From positions 115,184,218 through 115,248,217 of the forward strand of contig OW804098.1 of NCBI GenBank assembly GCA_942159475.1: a stretch of DNA of 64,000 nucleotides. The letters run 5' to 3'. Below the pieces are notes generated by a model, which was not told the DNA's origin, made no database searches, and was given only the letters and a program-made list of their open reading frames with translations. The stretch is from Sthenelais limicola. Lineage: Eukaryota > Annelida > Polychaeta > Phyllodocida > Sigalionidae. The translations under genes and the position numbers were made by a program. This document shows, one piece after another, positions 43,101-55,100 of this stretch (position 1 is its first letter; the number at the start of each line of letters is the position of its first letter).

Positions 43101-46100
43101 ATTTTATTCAATAGCTCACCTGGTCTTCCCCCTCGACCAACCGAATGTAATTACTAACAATGGAATAATTTATTCTGTATATTCCCCAACATGTGTATAA
43201 CTGTGTCATTGTGAATGTTAATAGGCAGGCTGTGGGAACATCGTCATTGCGACGACACTGATTGTCTATCCTGCAATAAAATATGTTCCAAAAATTAAAA
43301 AGAAAAAGAATTCGAACCTGTAAGGTACCTGTAACATACATTTCATCTCAAGGTGCCTACATATTTATTTCAAAATGACATCGACAATCGAAAGAACATT
43401 TAATAAAATAAAATATAATGTCTCATGGATACATACGCCACAATCAATGCGATAGTTTTATAAAGTAACAAAAATCGGAAATCCCAGAAACCAGAGTTGT
43501 ATTACATAGATTGATTTTGTAATTCATTATTTCAGAATTTTGAGAGATTCTCATATAGCCAAGCCGGAAGTAATTTAAACCCAGCCAAAAGTAGGATATT
43601 TAAGACAATAAACAATGGGATACAGTGACCATGTGGCGTGTAAATACGATAGTCACATTAAAAGATTAGGCCAAAACAAAAATAGGTGTGTTTCCGATTT
43701 ATCTGGCTGAAAACTAGGTTGGGGGGGTGGTAACTTTTTTTTTTGTTATTTTTTTTTGTTTGGAAACCTCCTCCCAGGAACTGAAAAAAATGTCTTTTTC
43801 ATAACAATAGTTGTTTTGAACATGGGAAATGTGCCTTTTGACAGTGCCAGGTTAGGAAAACCCGTTTTCCTGCTTTTATAAGCTTTTTTTGTCAAAAAAT
43901 CCAAAAAAAGTAAGATATGATGGGGAAAAAATCAGGTATGGTGAAATTTTTTTTAGGTAGGGTAAGGTTTTTCTAGGTAGGGGGGGTAAATCGGAAACAC
44001 CCCTTTTTTTTATGGCCTAAGGTCGACTCTATTGCAACATAGTTTACGAGAACGGATCAGGTGGCGCATCAGTAGCGTTTAATCCGGAAGCAGTTCCCAA
44101 GTTTTAAAGCTGCAGGACTTCCATGGGGGGGATGCAACATCGTCATGAGGGTCAGATTTTCAGAAAATGTACAATTGGCAGCTGTACACATTTAGTAAAT
44201 TATGTTAAATTACGCTGCAATTTGGCCAATACTCGGTAAATTCAAGTATATTCAGCATTGCATTGATTCTAGCAGTCTGTTTGGATAGGTTCAACTGTAT
44301 TTTGATCTTTATTTTCGTCTAAAATTTGGGTTATTTAAGAAGATTGCCAAAGTTGAATTGTAGTTTTTCTGAAAATCTTACCCATGACGAGTTGAAGTCC
44401 CCCCCCCCCCCCGCCCCACCCCCACACTTACACACTATCTTGAGAGGCCTGCAATGCAGATCATTATTATTATATATGTCCTCAGCCTAGAGGCTCTTGA
44501 GATATCCCCACAACGGTAATAATGTACTAATAGTTAGTGGATGTGTTCGTACTGTGTTGGTGCGTTGTGGTTGCTAAATCTCCCTATTAGTGGATGCGTT
44601 AATGTTGTGTTGGTGCGTTGTGGTTGCTAAATCTCTCTATTAGTGGATGCATTAGTGTTGTGTTGGTGCGTTGTGGTTGCTAAATCTCTCTATTAGTGGA
44701 TGCATTAGTGTTGTGTTGGTGCGTTGTGGTTGCTAAATCTCTCTATTAGTGGATGCATTAGTGTTGTGTTGGTGCGTTGTGGTTGCTAAATCTCCCTATT
44801 AGTGGATGCGTTAATGTTGTGTTGGTGCGTTGTGGTTGCTAAATCTCTCTATTAGTGGATGCATTAGTGTTGTGTTGGTGCGTTGTGGTTGCTAAATCTC
44901 CCTATTAGTGGATGCGTTAGTGTTGTGTTGTGTTGTGGCTGCTAAATCTCTCCATTACTATCTGTACTTACTCATGAACGCAGTGTGCAGCGGTCACAGC
45001 CCATTGGTTGTCATACAGTACAGCCCCACAGTAATGGCGGCCATTGCTCTGCAGCGATATCTGCCATGGCCATGAGTTAGGCACCGCCTCCTGTCCACCC
45101 ACAATATGAACTGCTGGCCTCTCATTAGGTCTCTTACCACACTCTGAAATTAAAAAATATGAAAAAAATATTAAAAAAAAAATAAAAATTGTACTTACCA
45201 CACTCTAAAATTGGCAATTGAACAATGACAATGCATGAAAACAATCGCATTAGCTGGTTATACGTATTTTCTAAATATCCTGTTAAATCTTTCTAAAGGT
45301 GCAACAGTGATAGGACAGGCTAAACAAGAAATAAGTCTGTTTCCGATTCATCTTGCTAGGTAGGGTGGTATAGTAAGGCCAAAAAAAAAATAGGTGTGTT
45401 TCCGATTACCCCCCCCCCCCCTACCTAGAAAAACCTTACCCTACCTAAAAGTTCTTTTACCATACCTGATTTTTTCCCCATCAAATGTTACTTTTTTTGG
45501 ATTTTTTGACAAAAAAAGCTTATAAAAGCAGGAAAACGGGTTTTCCTAACCCAAAACTGTCGAAAAGCACATTTCCCATGTTCAAAACATCTATTGTTAT
45601 GAAAAAGACATTTTTTTCAGTTCCTGGGAGGTGGTTTCCAAACAAAAAATATTAACAAAAAAAAAAGTTACCACCCCCCCTACCTAGTTTTCAGCCAAAT
45701 AAATCGGAAACACACCTATTATTTTTTTTGGCCTAAACTGTTTTCCTGCTTTCATTAGTTTTTTTAGAATGAACTTACCATCTGGCTTGAGTCTATCGTG
45801 ACAGCACTTGCCACCGTTCTCACATTTCCAGTCTAGCTCGCCATGTTCACAAGTCTCATTAGAAGCGATACAGGTTCCTCCAAGGTTGGAGCATGTCGCC
45901 TCTATAGAAGGAGAAAGAAAGGATTGATATCACTTGTTATACTACTTTAAATGTGACGTGTTACAGGAAAATGAGTCACAAGTCGAAAAACATTTTTAAA
46001 AGAATTTTATTCACAAGATCTCTTGACACAAATGTTCTTATTTTTGGGTTATTTAATGTTCCTCCGAGTCGTATAAATACATGTACCAAATTTCAAGACC

Positions 46101-49100
46101 ATGTATTAAATACATTCATACATTTCTACCATCATTATATTTGGCTACTTTACTAGTAATTGTCCAACCAGAATTTTTTTTTCAAAAGTAAAAATATCAA
46201 ACTGAAAATATAGACATACATCTCAAAATCCATTTTTTTTCCAACTTGTGACTCATTTTCTTAAAACGCACCACACAATGTTCTTCGTGGGAGTGGGGGA
46301 GGGACAGGGTAGATGGGGGAGGGGCAATTCTATACAAGGGTCAGATTTTCAGAAAATGAACAATCGGCAGCTCTACATATTTCAATTCAAATATCCTTTA
46401 TTGTCGGATCACTACAAACAATGGTTGGTCATATCTGGCATGCCAGCCCTTCCTAGTATTTCTATTCAGTAATATCTGCTTAATTCTGCTAAAAAAAAGA
46501 TTAGTTTTGTGTATGATATACTATATATCATATATCATATGAGGATAATCGGTATCGCATTGATTTAAGGTGTATGTTCTGTTCTGTTAAACAACATTTT
46601 GTAGCTCATTGTTGTCTTAAATGTGTGTTATTTGAGAGCATTGGTGAAGGCGAATTGTACATTTTCTGAGAAATCTGACCCGCAAACCCCCCCTGACTTG
46701 ACTGCCCACGAGGCCGTATAGGGATCAGATTTTCAGAAAATGTACAATTCATCTTCACCAATCTTCTCAAATAACCCACATTTCAGACGAAAATAAAGTT
46801 CAAAATACAGTTCAACCTAACCAAACAGATTGCTAGAATCAATGCAATGCCGAATATACTCTAATTTACCTAGTATTAACCAAATAGTAACCTAATTTAG
46901 CAGAATTTCCTAAATGTGTACAACTGCCAATTGTACATTTTCTGAAAATCTGACCCATATAGAGAATCGGTAGAGGAGAAGAATATTTCGGAAGAGGAGA
47001 GAAATAGGGCAAATATTTTTATGAATCACTAGTATTGACCAAATTGCAGCTTAAGTTAGCAAAATTTACTAAATATATACAGCTGCTAATTGTACATTTT
47101 CTGACAATTTGACCCATAGAAAGGATGGATACTGAGTATTGTAATGCAGGAGTGTCTTGCATGGGCACCAGACGATCTCCAGGGATATTGTACAAGTTGT
47201 TTACACAGAGAACTCTATTCATTATTCAAAGGGTGGGATTTGGATGATGTATTATGTGAAATCTTTTTCATTGTCTATTTGGTATGGACATTATTTTCTC
47301 ACAGTACCTGTAGGGCAAGAAAAATGAATTATGTATTATTTTTTGTTTTTTTCCTCAATAAAGTTTTATTCAGGTCTGGTCATGGCATATGCCAGTATAA
47401 TATAATGGCTCGGGCAAGCCCGGTCTTCCGCCATATCCTGAGTTGTTTGCTTATTTTCTACTTATATTCAGTACAATCGGTTGGTGTTGGTGTTCTATTT
47501 CAATATATAAATCTTGTTAGGTGTAGGTAATGGGTGAAGTATAATGAAATGTGATGTGTTTCAGGAAAATGAGTCATAAATCGCAAAAAATAGATTTTGA
47601 GATTCCATTATATTTGAAAAGGTGAGATGAAGCTGATTCCAATGATAGTAAACAGTCTAATAATCTAATAAGTATTTCTAGATTTTAAGTTTGATATTTT
47701 TATTTTGGAGAAAAAATGTTTGCAATATTTCTGTGGAGCAATAACCACTAAAGTTACTAAATGTAGTCCATATGAGGACCTTTAAAATGAAGGGATATTA
47801 TTACATACATTGTCCTGAAATTTGATACATCGATTGACATAATTATAAGTGATAAGCTCTCCAAAAATCAAAACCTTCCAATTAAGTGATCATGTGATAA
47901 AACACTTTGAAACATATCAATTTTGCGACTTATGACTCATTTTCCTGAAACACATCACAAATGAGATGGGTGGAAGGGGTGAAGAGGTTGAATTGGAAGA
48001 TTGGGAAAATATTAATAACAGTACATGTAGTATAAAGCCATAAAGGAGGTGAGGCTGATTTTCAGAAAATGTACAATTGGCAGTTGTTCACATTTAGTAA
48101 ATTCTGCTGAATTGTGTCAGTACTAGGTAAATTTGACTATATTTGGCATTGCATTGATTCTAGCAATCTGTATTTTGAACTTTATTTTTGTCTGAAATTT
48201 GGGATATTTGAGAGGATTGGTGAAGGCGAATTGTACATTTCCTGAAGATCTGACCCACATATTGATGAGCGTGGGTACACCTTCACCTCAGTGGAAGCTA
48301 TACGTATTTATTATTCTATGGACAATCAGGAGGAACTATTCTGTAGAAGATTTTGTCGGATTCGGTAGCTTATTCACTAATTAACATGTTTACTGAATAC
48401 AAATTGAATATAAACATATTCATTATAATGTTGTTGTTTTTTTGGACATATTTTATTCAGGTAAACAGGCAGTTACAGTCTTCACAAAAATAATTAAATA
48501 ATTGTGATTTTCATCGTGACCTGACCTTATTGGCTTTTAAAATAAGCTTGGAAGTTTCTATATAAATCCATATGAATTTTAGTTAAGTTTTTAAATTTAA
48601 CAGGCAGTATTGGAAATTTTTATAAAAAATTCATAAGAAAAATAATGAAAGATGGGGTGATGATTACTGACTATTGTAACATATATTGTCTACTAAAGCG
48701 AGTGATCTTGATGTATCAAGGATCCTGTGAAACAGGAGAACTAGCTACCAAATTACAATATTCATCATTCGATATTTGGGAATATTACACAGATAGATTT
48801 GAATTATATACATTCATACGTTGTCTGACACGATTTTATGTTGATGGAATAAATATGTTAGTTTAAATAGGAGTAAAGTTGAAAGTTATACTTAAATTAG
48901 ATTAGATAAAAGGATCAATTGTTCTTACTTTGGAATGTGGCATTGAATCCCCTGAACTCATCCGACTCGTCGGTAACAAAGCGCATGTAGAGACTATCCC
49001 CGGATCCCACCACTCGGGAACTGCCCGCACCACAGAACTTGGCAATCTGGGGATAGTTGCCATTCTCCCCATCATGGATCTGAGGGCAACAAAAAACATT

Positions 49101-52100
49101 TTATGATTTATTTGTAACATATAGGTCAGATTTTCAGAAAATGTACAATTCGCCTTTACCAATCTTCTCAAATAACCCAGATTTCAGACGAAAATAAAGT
49201 TCAAAATACAGTTCAACCTAACCGAACCGATTGCTAGAATCAATGCAATGCCAAATATACTCGAATTTACCAAGTATTGACCAAATTTCAGCCTAATTTA
49301 ACAGAACTTACTTAATGTGTACAGCTGCCAATTGTACATTTTCTGAAAATCTGACCCTCATCTCAAACTGACGAAATGTGAAAGCAATTAGACGCCTGTA
49401 ACATGAGTCTTGGGAACATTTGCTACAGAGACGTAATTATCAATTCATATAATTCTACATAATAGGGTCAGATCGTCAGAAAATGAACAATTGGCAGCTC
49501 TACACATTTAGGAAAATTAGACTGAAAAATGCTGAATACCAGGTATATCTGAGTATATTTGGTATCGCATTGATTTAAAGTATCAGTTTTGTTATGTTAA
49601 ACTGGATTTTGAAGCTCATTTGTGTCTTAGATTTGGGTTATTTGAGAAAATTAGTGAAGGTGAATTGTATATTTTTTGAAGATCTGACCCTTTTTGGAAC
49701 TAAGATTCCTGCTGAAATTCAAATTCATGACTTAATTTTTCATGATTTAAAGCATATATATAATAAATCTGTTAGCTAACTCGTTGGTTTATAAAAATAG
49801 AAAGTAACTCGAGTAGTATCTAGTGCCTACTCATTTCTACCGACCTCAGGATCTCTCTCAGGGCCTACTTGACACTACTCGCATTACATTCTATCTTAAT
49901 ATTAGATTTTTTTTCTGGTCAACTGCTTTCCCCATGCACTGCCCTAGGTGTGTAAAATGGAGAAAAAAAAATCTTCTGTATTATATTGATGTACCATAAT
50001 ATGTATGAAACCTGCCCAGATTTGATAATTATATGAAAAGTATTTAGATTTATAATATTGTCATAAAGAATCACACTATGTTAGATCATTTCAAAAATAC
50101 CTTGTTAAAATGCTTAAATTGTATCATCTTCTGTCGTATACCTTCATCGAAATTTGTTTTTTCACTTGAGTTTCATGAGATTATCATGTAATGTGAAAAT
50201 GAACTCAATAAAATTAATCAAAAAAAAAATAAAAAAGAATGGACATATTCGATAAGCAGTTCTTAGTATGAGCTCAACTGAAATCATTGTAGTTATTCGC
50301 ATCGGAGATGATACTTCCCCAAAATTCCAGAAATAAAAAAGCTCAAATGTGATCCGTTTTAGGAAAATGAGTCACAAGTCGCAAAATTGATATTTTTCAA
50401 GGTGTTTTTTTCACAAGATCTCTTTATTGAAATGTTCTGATCTTTAGCTGGTTCAGCACTTATAATCACATAAATCCATGTAACAAATTTCGGGACCTTG
50501 TATTAGATATATCCCTGCGTTTTAAAGACTTTTGTATGGAGTATATTTAGTTACTTTACTGGTATTTAACCATCCAGAAACATTGCAAACCCTTTTTTTT
50601 TCAAAAATAAAAATATCAAACTTAAAATATAGAAATCCTTATTAGGTGCCCTAGTGTTTACTATCATTGGAATCAGCTTGATCTCCTCTTTTCAAATATG
50701 GTGATATCTCAAAATACATTTTTTGCGACTTATGACTCATTTTGCTAAAACGGATCACAAATTCCAATTAAATTTCGTTCTCACCACAACGTAGTCATTT
50801 TGACAGGCATCATCGTGTTCAAGGAGGAAATCTTTAAACTCCAGAGCAATGCGTCCGCCAGTGGCAAGCTTCATAACATAGGAACAGTCAGCGTAGCTGG
50901 GATAATCCTCTGGATAATTAGGTGAGGTGACGGAGCCGTAGTCAGCGGTGACCCTCTTGCCACAATTAGTGCCTGGGGGAAAGGCGGTGGTGGTTGGGGC
51001 TGAAATGAACCAAAGCTTCATGAAAATCAATTGTGATCTGTTTCAGGAAAAGTCGCAAAATATAGATTTTGAGATATTATCATATTTGAAAAGATGAGAT
51101 CAAGCTGATTCCAATGATAGTAAACAGTAGGATATCTAAGAAGTATTTCTATATTCTAAGTTTAATATTTTTATTTTTGAAAAAAAGGTTTGCAATGTTT
51201 CTGGATGGGTAATTATCAGTAAAGTAACTAAATATACTCCATATGAAGGCCTACAAAACGCAAGGATATATTTAATACAATGTCTTGAAATTTGTGATAT
51301 GGATTCATATCACTATACGTGATCAACACTTCAGAAATCAGAACATTTCAATAAAGAGATCCTGTGAAAAGAACACTTTGAAAAATATTAATTTGGCGAC
51401 TTGTGACTCATTTTCCTGAAACACATCACAATTGTACCAAGTATGTTGTGTGTAGGTCACTCTTCTATTTTTTTTGTTTTTACAAATCCTTTATTCAACA
51501 TGGCCTGTCTGGGGCAGCATTTTTGTTCTTTTTTTTATCTTTGTTTTCATCTTTGACATCTTTGGCATCTTTGGCAGTAGATTGAAATACATGACCTTGT
51601 CAATAAAAGTTTATAAATAAAAAAGTTGAATCAACGTTCTTCCCGCCACCTGCCTAGATGCTAAGTAACTTAATGTTAATATGTGATCCGTTTTTAAGAA
51701 ACTTAATGTCCGTTTTAGGAAATTGAGTCATAAGTCGCAAAAAATGGATTTTGAGATATCACCAGATTTGAAAAGAGGAGATCAAACCGATTCTAATGAT
51801 AGTAAACACTAGGACACCTAATATGTATTTCTATATTTTTAGTTTGATTTTTTTTTAAAGTTTGCAATGTTCCTGGATGGGTAATTACCAGTAAAGTAAC
51901 TAAATATACTCCATACGAATGCCTTCAGAATGCAATTAAGGTTATATTTAAAACAATGTCCCAAAATGTGTTTCACAGATTTATATGACTATAAGTGCTT
52001 AGCCCTATACAAATCAGAAGATTCCAATAAAGAGATCTTTTGAAGATATCAATTTTGTGACTTATGACTTATTTTCCTAAAACGCACCATATATTGATAG

Positions 52101-55100
52101 GTGCTTTTTTTCACGTTTTGAAAAATATTTTTATTCAGAAGACATCAGACACGGGTCTCACAGATTCGAGTGATTTTCGTGGCGCACTGATGTTGACATC
52201 TTTTACAATTTGCAGTGCGGAGAGAACGTAAATATATATATTATGATACACAAAACAATTCATTATAGTAAGATGGATACCGTTTTTGACATATAGTTAA
52301 TCTGTTACTACTGATGATAAACTTGGCGAGATTTGATGATGTTAGCATTTATGAGATGAGATGGGGTGATAATTACTGGCTATGTTTTAATTAATATCTT
52401 CTCTATGCAGAGGGAGTTAGGTGGGGTTGAGGACCAAATGTCAGGACCTTGGTTGTAAAGTTTGCCAGTTTATATTCAGTATAACTTATAGTTATGGACA
52501 ACAAATATTGAGTAATATACGGATTTTGTGACATTTAGGGCTTTCATATGTACAAGCTTTTTTGGAGAAATTATAAAAGAGGTAAGAAATAGTGTTATAA
52601 CTAGATTAGACCGTATCATTTGGTAACGTTACACTTTTGACCCTTAGTTAGTATACAACACCTGCTTGTGGCCAGGATTCTGAATGCTGTTAGTGATCTC
52701 AAGGGGCTTTGAAGATCCAAGCCACAAACTGGTGGAGTAACTAACTGCCTTAGTAAGAGATTTCACTCATGTCATTTCTTGTTACAACATGGACAATCTC
52801 CATGCAAATTCAGTGTAAAGGGCCCAGTGGACTAGGACTCTTTTGCACTACATTCGGTGAGAAACGCATGAAAATCGGCTTGGTGGATAAGGCCCTTTAT
52901 CCATGGCACTCAAACATGTGTCCCATCTCAGGGACAACAACATCAAAGGATCTTTGCAGGCTTCAATGCACATGTATCTTCCCACAATCCCAGGGATTCT
53001 GTCACCACTTGGTCAAGTTTACATGTCATAATTCTCGTAATCTCGGTTACAGTCTGTGGTGTGCGAATTTAACACCAGTGATAATTGTCGCTCCCACCAC
53101 TACTCAGAAGCGGTCAATAAAGCTAAATATGGGTCAGATTTTCAGAAAATCTACAATTGACAACTCTACACCTTTAGTAAATTCTGCTAAATGAAGCTGA
53201 GAAATGACGAATACTGGGTATATCTGAATATATTTGATATAGCATTGATTTAAAGTATCAGTTCTGTTATGTTTAACAGCATTTTGAAGCTCATTTTTTT
53301 CTTAAATACATTTTCTGAAAATCTGACCCATATAGCGGTCGTGCTAAAACAACACATTTATTAGACAATCGACTGCCGTGAACTGTATTTTGAGCTTTAT
53401 TTTTGTCTGAAATTTGGGTTATTTGAGAAGATTGGCAAAGTTGAATTGTACATTTTCTGAAAATCTGACCCATCTAATGAGTGGAATCTCTTGGGTCGGA
53501 TTTTCAGAAAATGCACAATTTGCAGCAGTACACATTTTAATAAATTCTGCTAAATTAGGCTGAGAAATGAAGAATACCGGGTATATCTGAATATATTTGG
53601 GATCGCATTGATTTAAAGCATCAGTTCTCTTATGGTAAACTGCATTTTGAAGCTGATTTTTGTCTAAAATGTGGGTTATTTGAGAGGATTGGTGAAGGCG
53701 AATTGTACATTTTCTGAAAATCTGACCCTGTTACTAAATTACAATGAGGTGTGTTGTAAGTATTTGGCTTCAATGTATGTTATTTCAATTAAGTCAACGT
53801 GTGTGTTTGTGTGTGTGTGTGTGGGGGGGGGGGAGGTGTTACGTGAACCTCATATGATATAATTCCTAAGCATAAGAATAAGAGGGTCAGATTTTCAGAA
53901 AATGTACAATTGACAGCTGTACACATTGAGTAAGTTCTGTTAAATTAGGCTGAAATTTGGTCAATACTTGGTAAATTCGAGTATATTTGGCATTGTATTG
54001 ATTCTAGCAATCTGTTCGGTTAGGTTGAACTGTATTTTGAACTTTATTTCCGTCTGAAATCTGGGTTATTTGAGAAGATTGGCGAAGGTGAATTGTACAT
54101 TTTCTGAAAATCTGACCCAAGAAGGGGATAATAAAGTACAATAGGGGATTTACATGGCCGTGCCACATGCAACTCCCCTATCGCGACTAATTCATGACCA
54201 ATATAACGTAAGCCGCAAGTCTGATTGCCAAATCATAAACAGCAGATTTTTCACATTCCAGCCCATCACTAAGGTGGTGTTCAGATGTTTTTCGCCCAAT
54301 ACATTACGCCTAAATTCTATGGTTGACACCAAATCAGTCTTAAATGTGACTGTTCCGAAGGCACCCGTAAGACGGAAACAGCAATATTTCTTCTGATAGG
54401 AATGAGCAAATGGACATTGACCGCCCCACAGTCACATAAACTCACTTTTTTTTATGGCTGAGGATAAGTGTTTTCTCAGCGTTTTCTCAGCGTTTGTGGA
54501 ATCTTTTGTGATTTATGTGCCGTAGGGACTGTTCATTTCTAACCACCGGGGGGTGGGAAGGGGAGAATTTTCAGGGGGGGGGGGGGGGCTTTTTTGAGAA
54601 GACTCTAAATGTGCATGTGTGGCGGGGGGGGGGGGGGGGGGGGAGGCATCTTTTTGCACTTACTTACAACTACGATGATGTTGTTTTTGTTGTTGTAGGG
54701 GGGGGGGGGGTCATGCAACTTTGCACAAACTTTCAAGGGCAAAAGGACAAGGCATTTTGCACAAGACTTTAAAAGGGCAGGGTTAAACACATGAATTTTC
54801 GCAAATTTTCTACTCCCTCCTACCCCCATGGGGGTTGATTATGAACTGTCCCTTATATGTGATGTGTTTCTGGAAAATGGTTCATAAGTCGCAAAATTGA
54901 TATTTTTCAAATCGTTTTTTTCACAAGATCACATTATTGGAATCTTCTGATTTTTGGAGAGTGTGTCACTTATAGTTATGTCAATCGATGTATCAAATTA
55001 CAAGACAATCTATGTAATATATCCATTCATTTTAAAGGTCCTCATATGGACTTAATTTAGTTACTTTACTGTTTAATGACCCCCAGAAATATTGGAAACT

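Noticed and set aside
48902..49171. Open frame over the CUB2 second-half exon and B17
   Set aside because: Wrong phase; the CUB residues are read in another frame with proper splice sites.
52769..53194. 141-codon plus-strand frame in a protease intron
   Set aside because: Runs into a family-B MITE and shows no domain, signal or splice support.
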